A DNA stretch of 64,000 bases. Origin: Cupriavidus alkaliphilus (GTDB lineage: Bacteria > Pseudomonadota > Gammaproteobacteria > Burkholderiales > Burkholderiaceae). The notes beneath the pieces are model-generated. The model searched no databases. It was not told the DNA's origin and saw only the letters and a program-made list of their open reading frames with translations. The position numbers were made by a program, and so were the translations under genes. Where the stretch lies: the NCBI RefSeq assembly GCF_900094595.1, contig NZ_FMAD01000006.1, positions 1 to 64,000 on the forward strand, given 5' to 3'. This document shows positions 38,564-47,182 of this stretch, in pieces (the first letter of the stretch is position 1; each line of letters begins with the position of its first letter).

Positions 38564-39499
38564 ATGGTACAGATCGACCGCGCCCTGCGCTCCAATATCA
38601 AGCTGCGCCACCTGCAACTGCTGGTGGCGCTGGACGAGTTCCGCCATCTCGGCCGCACCGCGGAATTCCTGTCGGTGAGCCAGCCGGCGGTGTCCAAGGT
38701 GCTGACCGAAGTCGAGAAAATGATGGGGCTGACGCTGTTCACGCGCTCTACCCGCGGCACCGAGCCGACTCCCGCGGGCGAGTCGCTGGTGCGCTTTGCG
38801 CGCTCGGTGCTGGCGCAGTACGAACAGACCCGCGACGAGATTGCCGCGGTGCAGAGCGGCGCGTCCGGGCGCATCCGCGTGGGCTCGATGGGCGCGGCCT
38901 TGCCGGTGCTGCTGGCGCAGGCCGTCGGCACGCTCAAGCAGCGCCACGCGCACGCCACCGTGCTGGTGGAGGAAGGCGACCTGACCCACCTGCTGCCCAA
39001 GCTGCGCCTGCGCGAACTCGACCTGATCGTGGGCCGGCTCGAGCCTGGCTATGCCGCCCCCGACCTGCTGACCGAAGCGCTCTATGAAGAGCCGATGGTG
39101 GTGGTGGTGCGGCGCGGCCACAAGCTGGCGCGCAAGGCGCGGCCGGGTTGGGCCGACCTGGCCGCGATGCCGTGCGTGCTGCCGCCGCCGTGGGCTTCGC
39201 TGCGCGTAAAGATCGAACAGGCCTTCTTCCGCTACGGCCTGCACCCGCCGCAGGACGTGATCGAGACCTCCTCGTACCTGGCGCAGGCTACTTTCGTCGG
39301 CCAGCGTGGGGCGGCGGCCTTCATGGCGGAATCGGTCGCACTGTCGCTGCAGCAGGAAGGCCGCCTGCAAGTGCTGAAGATGGAGGTTCCGGTCGAGCTG
39401 CCACCGGTAGGCATCATCACGCTGCGGGAACGCGCGCCGTCGATCGGCACCGACCAGCTGGTGGCATGCCTGCGGCAAGAGGCGGCGGGACGGGAATAG
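38564..39499 (+). CDS. LysR-family transcriptional regulator (GbpR/PcaQ-like)
   Basis: 311 residues. The N-terminal helix-turn-helix is IKLRHLQLLVALDEFRHLGRTAEFLSVSQPAVSKVLTEVEKMMGLTLFTRSTRGTEPT at about 12-68. The effector domain follows (GRIRVGSMGAALPVLLAQAV). The IKLRHLQLL and PAVSKVL features match the GbpR/PcaQ branch, which often controls sugar or aromatic acid uptake. It is divergent from the Bug-dehydratase operon with 143 bases between, so it is the likely activator of that operon. An AT-rich stretch at 38505-38550 may hold its site. Confidence 0.92.
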   Translation: MVQIDRALRSNIKLRHLQLLVALDEFRHLGRTAEFLSVSQPAVSKVLTEVEKMMGLTLFTRSTRGTEPTPAGESLVRFARSVLAQYEQTRDEIAAVQSGASGRIRVGSMGAALPVLLAQAVGTLKQRHAHATVLVEEGDLTHLLPKLRLRELDLIVGRLEPGYAAPDLLTEALYEEPMVVVVRRGHKLARKARPGWADLAAMPCVLPPPWASLRVKIEQAFFRYGLHPPQDVIETSSYLAQATFVGQRGAAAFMAESVALSLQQEGRLQVLKMEVPVELPPVGIITLRERAPSIGTDQLVACLRQEAAGRE

Positions 39500-39598
39500 G
39501 TGCCGCGGCCGGGTCCGGCGCGCTTGCGCCATCGCTGTTAGGATCATGCTCCGGGACCCCCGTGCCCGCCAGGCGGGGCACCAAGCCAGGAGACACCC

Positions 39599-40327
39599 AT
39601 GCCCGAAAAGAAGGCCGTCCTCGTCGTCGGGGCTGGCGACGCCACCGGCGGCGCCATTGCACGGCGCTTTGCCCGCGAGGGCTACATTGCCTGCGTGACG
39701 CGCCGCCATGCCGACAAGCTGCAGCCGCTGGTGCAGCAGATCCGCGCCGATGGCGGCGAAGCCCATGCCTTTGGCTGCGATGCGCGCAAGGAAGACCAGA
39801 CCGTCGAGCTGATCGCGCGCATCGAGCGCGAGATCGCGCCGCTGGAGGTGGCGGTCTTCAATATCGGCGCCAACGTGCAGTTTCCCATCACCGAGACCAG
39901 CGCGCGCGTGTACTACAAGGTCTGGGAGATGGCGTGCTTCGGCGGCTTCCTGATGGGCCGCGAGGCCGCGCGCGCGATGCTGCCGCGCCAGCGGGGCTCG
40001 ATCTTCTTTACCGGCGCCACCGCCAGCCTGCGCGGGCGCGAGAACATGGCCGCGTTTGCCGGCGCCAAGCACGCGCTGCGGGCGCTGGCGCAAAGCATGG
40101 CGCGCGAACTGGGGCCAAAGAACATCCACGTCGCGCACCTGGTGATCGATGCCGCCATCGACACCGACTGGATTCGCGAGAACTTCCCGGAGCGCTACGC
40201 GGCCAAGGCCCAGGACGGCATCGTCAATCCCGACCATATTGCCGATACCTACTGGATGCTGCACCAGCAGCCGCGCGACGCGTGGACGCATGAGCTGGAC
40301 CTGCGTCCATGGATGGAACGCTGGTAG
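39599..40327 (+). CDS. SDR-family oxidoreductase
   Basis: 242 residues. It has a Rossmann start AVLVVGAGDATGGAIARRFAREGYIACVTRR, in which the usual TGxxxGIG is changed to VGAGDATGGAI, as in some short-chain dehydrogenases of this branch. The NNAG position is NIGANV. The catalytic Tyr of YxxxK is absent: the segment reads FAGAKHALRALAQSMAREL, with Phe in its place, so the protein may lack classical activity. A fair ribosome site (AGGAGA) precedes the ATG. Substrate unknown. Confidence 0.85.
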   Translation: MPEKKAVLVVGAGDATGGAIARRFAREGYIACVTRRHADKLQPLVQQIRADGGEAHAFGCDARKEDQTVELIARIEREIAPLEVAVFNIGANVQFPITETSARVYYKVWEMACFGGFLMGREAARAMLPRQRGSIFFTGATASLRGRENMAAFAGAKHALRALAQSMARELGPKNIHVAHLVIDAAIDTDWIRENFPERYAAKAQDGIVNPDHIADTYWMLHQQPRDAWTHELDLRPWMERW

Positions 40328-40390
40328 GCAAAGCGCGCCGCCAGCGCACAACACGCAGCGCATACCGACCACCACGACAGGAGACCGGCC

Positions 40391-40987
40391 GTGACCAGGC
40401 AAGTGGAATTCTTCTTTGATTTCGGCAGCCCGTACTCATACCTGGCATGGAAGGAATTGCCGCGCGTGGCCCAGCGCACCGGCGCCACCATCGTCTGGCG
40501 TCCGATTCTGCTCGGTGGCGTGTTCAAGGCCACCGGCAACCACAGTCCCGCCGAGGTGCCCGCCAAGCTGGACTGGCTGCACGCCGACACCGCGCGCTGG
40601 GCCGGGCGCTATGGCGTGCCGTTCCGGCAGAATCCGCATTTCCCGGTGAATACGCTGATGCTGATGCGCGGCGCCACCGGCTACCTGCGCCAGGACGAAG
40701 CCACCTTCCTGCGCTATGCCGACGCCATCTTCAGCGCAATGTGGGAACAGGGCCGTAACCTCAACGACCCGGCCGAGATCGGCGCGGTGCTGGCCGCCGC
40801 GGGCTTCGACCCAGGGGCCGCGCTGACGCTGGTGGACGACCCGGAAGTCAAGCAGGCGCTCAAGCGCGACACCGAGCACGCGGTCACGCGCGGCGTGTTC
40901 GGCGCGCCCAGCTTTATCGTCGGCGACGAGCTGTTCTGGGGCAACGACCGTCTCTTGTTCGTGGAAGAAGCGCTGGCGCGGCCCTAG
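40391..40987 (+). CDS. 2-hydroxychromene-2-carboxylate isomerase family protein (DsbA/GST-kappa fold)
   Basis: 198 residues from a GTG start with AGGAGA upstream. FFFDFGSPYSYLAWKELPRVAQRTGATIVWRPILLGGVFKATGN at 6-50 is the family's glutathione-binding start, with the catalytic Ser in GSPYSYL. FGAPSFIVGDELFWGNDRL near the end holds the cis-proline. Relatives isomerise 2-hydroxychromene-2-carboxylate in naphthalene breakdown, but most genomic members, like this one away from aromatic genes, have unknown glutathione-dependent roles. It follows the SDR gene and may share its operon. Confidence 0.88.
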   Translation: MTRQVEFFFDFGSPYSYLAWKELPRVAQRTGATIVWRPILLGGVFKATGNHSPAEVPAKLDWLHADTARWAGRYGVPFRQNPHFPVNTLMLMRGATGYLRQDEATFLRYADAIFSAMWEQGRNLNDPAEIGAVLAAAGFDPGAALTLVDDPEVKQALKRDTEHAVTRGVFGAPSFIVGDELFWGNDRLLFVEEALARP

Positions 40988-41748
40988 CCCGCGCCGCGCG
41001 CCACCAGCACCGGCACGGAAGTGGCGAGCAGCGCCACTCCTGACACCGTCAGCAGCGTCAGCACGATCTTGCGGAAGGCGGCTTCGCTGATGCCGAGGTA
41101 AAGCCGGGTGCCCAGCAGCGTGGGCACCAGCATCGCCGGCGCCACCACCAGGAACATGGGCAGCATCTCGCGCGTGACAATGCCCTTGCCGACATAGGCG
41201 GCCATGGTCATGGCCAGGGTGGCGAGGTTGAAGTTCTGGATCACGGCGCGCTGCTCGTCCTTGTCGAATCCGCGCAGCGTGCACCACAGCGTGGGGATCA
41301 CGCCGGTAAAGCCGCCGATCCCGCCCATCACGCCGCCGGCGGCGCCGGCCACGCCGTCAGCCACGCGCCCGCCCACGCCGATATGCGGCAGCCGGCGCGC
41401 CATCAGCATCACCGGGCACCATAGCGTCAGGAACGCGCCCAGCACCGCCTTGAACCACTGCGCGTCGAGCAGCGGCAGCACCGCCACGCCCAGCGGGATG
41501 CCAGCCACGCCGCCGGCGACGAAGGGCCACAGGCGCCGCCACGACAGCCCGCGACGCACCGACGCGGCGGCCAGCAGCTGGCCGGTGAGCGCGCCGAACA
41601 CCGTCATCGCCGCGGCCAGCCGCGGTTCGATGGCCCAGGCCCAGAACGACATTGCCACCATGCCGAAGGCAAATCCGGAAAGGCCCTGGACGAAGCCGGC
41701 CACGGCGGCACCGGCAATGACGATCAGCAAGGTGGAATCGAAGGACAC
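40984..41748 (-). CDS. TSUP-family (TauE/SafE) membrane permease
   Basis: 254 residues with about seven or eight membrane spans, for example LLIVIAGAAVAGFVQGLSGFAFGMVAMSFWAWAI and GVAGAAGGVMGGIGGFTGVIPTLWCTLRG. The repeated GxxxGxGGF pattern is typical of TauE/SafE proteins, which move sulfite, sulfoacetate or other organosulfur anions out of the cell. Its stop codon overlaps the stop of the convergent isomerase gene. Substrate unknown. Confidence 0.9.
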   Translation of the reverse strand: MSFDSTLLIVIAGAAVAGFVQGLSGFAFGMVAMSFWAWAIEPRLAAAMTVFGALTGQLLAAASVRRGLSWRRLWPFVAGGVAGIPLGVAVLPLLDAQWFKAVLGAFLTLWCPVMLMARRLPHIGVGGRVADGVAGAAGGVMGGIGGFTGVIPTLWCTLRGFDKDEQRAVIQNFNLATLAMTMAAYVGKGIVTREMLPMFLVVAPAMLVPTLLGTRLYLGISEAAFRKIVLTLLTVSGVALLATSVPVLVARGAG

Positions 41749-42157
41749 AGGGAAGGACGCGAGAGGCGGACGATGCAGGGCGCATAACTATGCACTTCCC
41801 TGCCCCGGTTGTCAGCCTTCATCCCTGCTGCAATGCGCCAAGCTGATACGGTATTTTTCCGCGGAGTTGATTCTGTTTCGCCGCGCGAGGCTCCGCTACG
41901 ATTTGCCCATCAGCAATGGCCTGCGCGGCGCGACCAGCGCTCCCGCGCGCTCGCAGGTGCGGCGATTTGTCGCCGGGCCGCCGGCGCGGGCGACGCTGCC
42001 CTTGGCGGCCCGCGCGGCGTACACTACGCTTACCGCACGCGCCTGCGCCCCCGCGCCCCCGGCGCGCTTCTGCCTGCGTGTAGGACCTGTCCCGGCTTTT
42101 TGGGCGGGCCGCACCCGACCAAGGCACGCGCCAGGCCAGCGCCACGGAGAACACGAC
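41749..42157. other. 409-bp intergenic region upstream of cioA
   Basis: No gene seen; the open frame that runs into cioA from the left is out of character before the ATG at 42158. The left part must carry the promoter of the TSUP gene and the right part that of cioAB. I found no clear sigma-70 match and no convincing FNR or ANR box. Confidence 0.5.
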
Positions 42158-43591
42158 ATGTTTGGTTTGACCGCGCTCGACCTCGCCCGCATCCAGTTTG
42201 GCTTCACCATTTCCTTCCACATCGTCTTTCCCGCCATCACCATTGGCCTGGCCGCCTACCTGGCGGTGCTGGAAGGCTGCTGGCTGCGCACGCAACGGCC
42301 GCTGTACCGCGACCTCTACCACTTCTGGTCCAAGATCTTTGCCGTCAACTTCGGCATGGGGGTGGTGTCGGGGCTGGTGATGGCCTACCAGTTCGGCACT
42401 AACTGGAGCTTCTTCTCGGAGTTTGCCGGCAGCATCACCGGGCCGCTGCTGACCTACGAGGTGCTGACCGCCTTCTTCCTGGAAGCGGGCTTCCTGGGCG
42501 TGATGCTGTTCGGCTGGAACCGCGTCGGCCCGGGGCTGCATTTCTTTTCAACGGTGATGGTCGCGCTGGGCACGCTGATCTCCGCGACGTGGATCCTGGC
42601 CTCGAACAGCTGGATGCAGACGCCGGCGGGCTTCGAGATCATCGATGGCCGCGTGGTGCCCACCAACTGGTTCGAGGTCATTTTCAATCCGTCGTTCCCG
42701 TACCGCCTGGCGCATATGAGCGTGGCGGCGTTCCTGGCTACGGCGCTGTTTGTCGGCGCGTCCGCGGCCTGGCACCTGCTGCGCGGGCGGGACAACCCCG
42801 CCATCCGCAAGATGCTGTCGATGGCGATGTGGATGCTGTTGATCGTCGCGCCGATCCAGGCGGTGATCGGCGACTTCCATGGCCTCAATACACTCAAGCA
42901 CCAGCCCGCCAAGATCGCCGCGCTGGAGGGGCATTGGGAAAACAAGGGCAACGAGGCCCTGCCGCTGCTGCTGTTCGGCTGGCCCGACATGGAGCGCGAG
43001 GAAACCCGCTTCGCGGTCGAAGTGCCGCACCTGGGCAGCCTGATCCTGACCCACAGCTGGGACGGGCAGATCCAGGGCCTGAAGGAGTTTGCGCCGGAGG
43101 ACCGGCCCAATGCGACGATCCTGTTCTGGTCGTTCCGGGTGATGGTGGGCCTGGGGCTGCTGATGATCCTGCTGGGCGTGTGGAGCCTGATATTGCGGCG
43201 CCGCGACCGGATCTATCGCGTCCGTCCGTTCCTGCATATGGCCTTGTGGATGGGACCCGCGGGCGTGATTGCGATCCTGGCTGGGTGGTACACCACCGAG
43301 ATCGGCCGCCAGCCGTGGGTGGTGTACGGGCTGCAGCGCACCGCGGACGCGGTGTCGCCGCACGGCGTGCCGGAACTGGCGACGACGCTGGCGATCTTCG
43401 TGGTGGCGTATTGCTTCGTGTTCGGCGTCGGCATCGCCTACATGATGCGGCTGGTGCGCAAGGGCCCGCTGCTGGAAGAGCCCAAGCCGCATGGCGGCCC
43501 GGGCCGCGAGCACACGCCGGCGCGGCCCCTGTCGGCCGTGGACGACGATGAAGTGCTCGCCCCCACCCCCACCGCACGCACCCGGAGCTGA
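42158..43591 (+). CDS. cioA: cytochrome bd-type (cyanide-insensitive) ubiquinol oxidase subunit I
   Basis: 477 residues from the ATG at 42158, preceded by GGAGA. Haem b ligands are visible in FGFTISFHIVFPAITIGLAAYL (His near 19) and MSVAAFLATALFVGASAAWHLL; GWNRVGPGLHFFSTVMVALGTLISATWILASNSWMQTPAGFEI is the conserved core. The quinol-binding loop after HSWDGQIQGLKEF is short, which marks the CioA rather than the E. coli CydA type. It oxidises quinol and reduces oxygen at high affinity with cyanide tolerance. Confidence 0.95.
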   Translation: MFGLTALDLARIQFGFTISFHIVFPAITIGLAAYLAVLEGCWLRTQRPLYRDLYHFWSKIFAVNFGMGVVSGLVMAYQFGTNWSFFSEFAGSITGPLLTYEVLTAFFLEAGFLGVMLFGWNRVGPGLHFFSTVMVALGTLISATWILASNSWMQTPAGFEIIDGRVVPTNWFEVIFNPSFPYRLAHMSVAAFLATALFVGASAAWHLLRGRDNPAIRKMLSMAMWMLLIVAPIQAVIGDFHGLNTLKHQPAKIAALEGHWENKGNEALPLLLFGWPDMEREETRFAVEVPHLGSLILTHSWDGQIQGLKEFAPEDRPNATILFWSFRVMVGLGLLMILLGVWSLILRRRDRIYRVRPFLHMALWMGPAGVIAILAGWYTTEIGRQPWVVYGLQRTADAVSPHGVPELATTLAIFVVAYCFVFGVGIAYMMRLVRKGPLLEEPKPHGGPGREHTPARPLSAVDDDEVLAPTPTARTRS

Positions 43592-43595
43592 CACC

Positions 43596-44603
43596 ATGGG
43601 CATCGATCTCTCGCTTCTCTGGATCGTCATCATCTTCTTCGGCGTGATGATGTACGTGGTGATGGACGGCTTCGACCTGGGCATCGGCATGCTGTACCCG
43701 TTCGTGCCCGACCGGCATGACCGCGACGTGATGATGAATACCGTCGCACCGGTCTGGGACGGCAACGAGACCTGGCTGGTGCTGGGCGGCGCCGGGCTTC
43801 TGGCGGCGTTCCCGCTGGCGTATTCGGTGGTGCTGAGCGCGCTCTACCTGCCGCTGATGCTGATGCTGCTGGGCCTGATTTTCCGCGGCGTGGCGTTCGA
43901 GTTCCGCTTCAAGGCCAATGACCGCGAACGCCCGGTGTGGGACGCCGCCTTTATCCTCGGCTCGGCCACGGCGACCTTCTTCCAGGGCGTGGCGCTCGGC
44001 GCCTATATCGACGGCATCAAGCTCGAAGGCCACCGTTTTGCCGGCGGCCCGCTCGACTGGCTGGCGCCGTTCCCGCTGTTCTGCGGCGTGGGGCTGATCG
44101 TGGCCTACGCCGTGCTGGGCAGCACCTGGCTGATCATGAAGACCGAGGGCGACCTGCAGCAGCGCATGATCCGCCTGACCGGCACGCTGGCATGGCTGCT
44201 GCTGGCGGTGATCGCCGTGATCAGCCTGTGGACGCCGCTGACCCATCCCGAGATTGCGGATCGCTGGTTCAGCCTGCCCAACCTGTTCTGGTTCTCGCCG
44301 GTGCCGATCCTGGTGGCGCTGTGCATGTTCATGCTGATGCGCGCGCTGCGCCGCGAGCCCGATATCTCGCCCTTCCTGTATGCGCTGGGGCTGGTGTTCC
44401 TGGGCTACAGCGGCCTGGCGATCAGCGTCTGGCCCAATATCATCCCGCCCGGGATCTCGATCTGGGAAGCCGCGGGACCGCCGCAAAGCCAGGGCTTTGC
44501 GCTGGTGGGAGCGCTCTTCATCGTGCCCTTCATCCTGATGTACACGGTGTGGGCCTACTACGTGTTCCGCGGCAAGGTCCGCCACGGCGAGGGCTATCAC
44601 TGA
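43596..44603 (+). CDS. cioB: cytochrome bd-type (cyanide-insensitive) ubiquinol oxidase subunit II
   Basis: 335 residues from the ATG at 43596, four bases after the cioA stop. The CydB start is clear: LLWIVIIFFGVMMYVVMDGFDLGIGMLYPFVPDRHDRDVMMNTVAPVWDGNETWLVLGGAGL. Eight or so membrane spans follow. It supports haem insertion and stability of subunit I. Its stop overlaps the start of the next small gene by one base. Confidence 0.96.
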   Translation: MGIDLSLLWIVIIFFGVMMYVVMDGFDLGIGMLYPFVPDRHDRDVMMNTVAPVWDGNETWLVLGGAGLLAAFPLAYSVVLSALYLPLMLMLLGLIFRGVAFEFRFKANDRERPVWDAAFILGSATATFFQGVALGAYIDGIKLEGHRFAGGPLDWLAPFPLFCGVGLIVAYAVLGSTWLIMKTEGDLQQRMIRLTGTLAWLLLAVIAVISLWTPLTHPEIADRWFSLPNLFWFSPVPILVALCMFMLMRALRREPDISPFLYALGLVFLGYSGLAISVWPNIIPPGISIWEAAGPPQSQGFALVGALFIVPFILMYTVWAYYVFRGKVRHGEGYH

Positions 44604-44758
44604 TGAGCGCGCCGCATACCGAAAGCGGCACCCGCACCGGCACCTGGCTGCGCCGCGTCGGCTGGCTGGTGCTGATCTGGGCCGCGAGCGTGGCGGCGCT
44701 AGGCGTGGCCGCGTGGGTGCTGCGGCTGATCATGCGGGGCGTGGGCTTCCACAGCTGA
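44603..44758 (+). CDS. DUF2474-family small membrane protein, probable CioAB accessory subunit
   Basis: 51 residues. The start overlaps the cioB stop (TGATG). One membrane span covers about residues 17-42 (RRVGWLVLIWAASVAALGVAAWVLRLIM), after a polar N-terminus. Family DUF2474 is found next to cioAB and resembles the CydX/CydS single-span subunits of bd oxidases in size and place. Its role as a small subunit is inferred. It is too short to appear in many automatic annotations. Confidence 0.85.
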   Translation: MSAPHTESGTRTGTWLRRVGWLVLIWAASVAALGVAAWVLRLIMRGVGFHS

Positions 44759-44783
44759 CGCCCCGCGCACCGGTGCGTGGGCC

Positions 44784-45548
44784 TCAGAGCTGGACCGAGG
44801 CCTCGCCCACACCATCGAACGCCACCGTCACCAGGTCGCCCGCTGACGCATCGAGGATGCCGACCCAGGTGCCAGTGGTGACCACCGTGCCGGCTTCGAC
44901 GCACACCCCGTCGCGCGTGGCATGGCGCAGCCACGCAACCAGTCCATAGGCCGGATCGCCCAGCGCGTGGGTGCCGCGGCGCTCGAAAGTCTGCGCGCCG
45001 ATCTGCACCACGCAGCGCTGGCTGGCCCAGTCGCGCGCGGCATAGTCGCGCCACGCCCCCAGTACCAATGCGCCATGCGCCTGCAGATCCGCCAGCTTCA
45101 GCAAGGCGGGTGCCTGCACGTACTGCTGCCAGCGCGAATCGACGATCTCGATGGACACCGCCATCGCCTCGACCAGTGCCGCTGCGTCGGCATAGTCAAG
45201 GCTGGCCGCTTGCGCCGCGTCCACGCCCTGCCCCAGCCGCAGCGCGATCTCCGCCTCGATGCCGCGCCATGTAAAGGGCCAGTCGCCGGCATGCGCCGGG
45301 CTGTTCCAGACCCCGGCCGCCGGCAGACGCGCATGGGTCAGCGTGGCGTCGCGCGAGGGCCCGCCAGATTTCCAGTACGCGGCGCCGGGCTCTTGCCAGC
45401 CCAGCGACTGCGCGACGATGCCTTGCACCGCGTAGGCCTGCCCGGCGTTGTCGAGCGCCGTGGCGAATGCTTGCGCATCGGCGCAGCGGTGTTCGCGCCG
45501 CGCGCTGAGCAGGGCCTGGGCGACGCGGTCGATATCGGTGGTTGTCAT
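44784..45548 (-). CDS. fumarylacetoacetate-hydrolase-fold 2-keto-4-pentenoate hydratase family protein
   Basis: 254 residues from the ATG at 45548; the longer frame upstream has no family features. Typical hydratase/decarboxylase segments: AYAVQGIVAQSLGWQEPGAAYWKSGG, GIEAEIALRLG near 115, VEAMAVSIEIVDSRW near 140, and GTWVGILDASAGDLVTVAFDGVGEASVQL at the end. The family hydrates 2-hydroxypenta-2,4-dienoate-type products of aromatic meta-cleavage. No other meta-cleavage gene is seen here, so the substrate is open. It follows an MFS transporter divergent-free block on the same strand. Confidence 0.85.
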   Translation of the reverse strand: MTTTDIDRVAQALLSARREHRCADAQAFATALDNAGQAYAVQGIVAQSLGWQEPGAAYWKSGGPSRDATLTHARLPAAGVWNSPAHAGDWPFTWRGIEAEIALRLGQGVDAAQAASLDYADAAALVEAMAVSIEIVDSRWQQYVQAPALLKLADLQAHGALVLGAWRDYAARDWASQRCVVQIGAQTFERRGTHALGDPAYGLVAWLRHATRDGVCVEAGTVVTTGTWVGILDASAGDLVTVAFDGVGEASVQL

Positions 45549-45624
45549 GACTCGGGTGATTCCTTGTGGATCAAGAATATTGCCTGGCAAGCCGCGCCCG
45601 CACGCTGGCGGGCGCACCCAGGCT

Positions 45625-47073
45625 TCAGGAAGCGCTGGCGTTGGCCGTTTCGCCGCGGACCTCGCGCTGGCCTTCGGCGTCATCGTCGGTCTCGCCCATG
45701 GCGCGGCCGAAGGTCTCGGGCGCAAACTGCACGGCCAGCGCAAAGACGCCATACATGGCCGCCAGCATGCTGAACATGCCGCCGACGCCGTAGGTCTCGA
45801 ACACGCGCCCGCTGACCAGCGGCGTCAGCGCCCCCGCCAGCGTGCCAAGCGCCAGGATCAGCGAGGTGCCGAAGGCGCGCACATGGGTAGGATACTGTTC
45901 CGGCGCAAAGATCCAGATCGAGGTATTCAGCAACACCACGCAGAACGTAAAGGCCGCGCCGAACAACAGCACCAGCGCAACGTTATACGTCAGGAAGCCG
46001 AAGCACAGCCCCGCTGCGCAGGCCAGGCCCGCGCCGACGGTCAGCACCCGCTTGCGCGGGATGTGATAACCGCAGTACGACGCCGCCAGCGCGCCGAACA
46101 GGCTGCCGCTCTGCATCACCATGGTGAAGAGAAAGCTCTTGGAGATGGTATAGCCCTGCGCCATCAGGATGGTCGGCATCAGCGTCAGCACCGAGATCTG
46201 CGCCCCGTAGGTCATCGCCACCGCAATGCCCAGCGCGATGGTGCGCCGTCCCAGCCGGCCCTTGAAGATATCGCTCAGCCGCACTTTGGCGCGCGGTGCC
46301 TCGTCCTGCACCGCCCCCTTGATATAGGGCGTGGGCTCGCCCTCGAGCTTGCCCAGCCGCCCCGATGCCAGCACCGACAGCACGCGGTTGGCCTCGTCCA
46401 CGCGGCCCTTGGACAGCAGGAAGCGCGGCGTCTCCGGGATAAAGCGCCGATAGAAGATGACGAAGAACGCCGGCAGCACCAGGCAGGCAAAGAGCCAGCG
46501 CCAGCTGTCCGGTCCCGGGAACATGGCGAAGACCGCCAGGCCGAACGCCGGCGCCAGCATATTGCCGAGGCCGCCGCTGCCGACGCTGACCAGGCCCACC
46601 GCCGTGCCGCGGAAGCGGGTCGAGCACAGCTCCGCCAGCATGGTCACGGCGATCGAGATCTCGCCGCCCAGGCCGATGCCGACGATAAAGCGGCCCGCCG
46701 CCAGCACCCAGTAATTCGGCGCCAGCGCGCAGATGATGGCGCCCAGCGTGAACAGCAGCAGGTTGGCGCTCAGCATCGCGCGCCGGCCGTAGCGGTCGGC
46801 GATATAGCCCGAGCCGATGCGCCCGAGCGCGGCGGCGCTGAACGTCAGCGTGTTGAGAAAGCCGATTTCCGCCACCGAAATCCCCCACTGCTCGCGCAGC
46901 ATGGGACCGATCAGGCCGACGGCGTTCTGCTCGAACACATCGAACATCACGCCCAGCATGATCATGAAGATGATCTTCTTGTGCGAGGCGGTCACCCCGA
47001 TGCCGTCCATGGCCCGGTCCAGCTCCTGCTGCTGGGGGGAATTCGGCGATTGAACTACAGTTTCTGCGCCCAT
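45625..47073 (-). CDS. MFS transporter, sugar/aromatic-acid symporter type
   Basis: 482 residues from the ATG at 47073; the long upstream frame overlaps the amidase and is not coding. Twelve membrane spans are expected. Markers: IGPMLREQWGISVAEIGFL, the A-loop GRIGSGYIADRYGRRAMLSANLLLF, IVGIGLGGEISIAVTMLAELCSTRFRG, and PETPRFLLSKGRVDEANRVL after span 6, as in the SP (MFS sugar-porter-like) branch. Several bacterial members take up aromatic acids such as 4-hydroxybenzoate. Substrate here unknown; next to a hydratase gene, an organic acid is likely. Confidence 0.9.
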   Translation of the reverse strand: MGAETVVQSPNSPQQQELDRAMDGIGVTASHKKIIFMIMLGVMFDVFEQNAVGLIGPMLREQWGISVAEIGFLNTLTFSAAALGRIGSGYIADRYGRRAMLSANLLLFTLGAIICALAPNYWVLAAGRFIVGIGLGGEISIAVTMLAELCSTRFRGTAVGLVSVGSGGLGNMLAPAFGLAVFAMFPGPDSWRWLFACLVLPAFFVIFYRRFIPETPRFLLSKGRVDEANRVLSVLASGRLGKLEGEPTPYIKGAVQDEAPRAKVRLSDIFKGRLGRRTIALGIAVAMTYGAQISVLTLMPTILMAQGYTISKSFLFTMVMQSGSLFGALAASYCGYHIPRKRVLTVGAGLACAAGLCFGFLTYNVALVLLFGAAFTFCVVLLNTSIWIFAPEQYPTHVRAFGTSLILALGTLAGALTPLVSGRVFETYGVGGMFSMLAAMYGVFALAVQFAPETFGRAMGETDDDAEGQREVRGETANASAS

Positions 47074-47182
47074 CTTTGTCTCCTCCTCGTCTAGAGGTCG
47101 CCGCGGTGTGTCCGCGAGCGGGGTGCCGCCGTGAGCGGCGGGCATTTGTCGAGCAGCGATAAAACTTCGTTCCGGCGCGCCG

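Noticed and set aside
41204-42157. N-terminal extension of the cioA frame by 318 codons
   Set aside because: It overlaps the convergent TSUP gene and has no CydA-like sequence; the ATG at 42158 has a good ribosome site and gives the family length.
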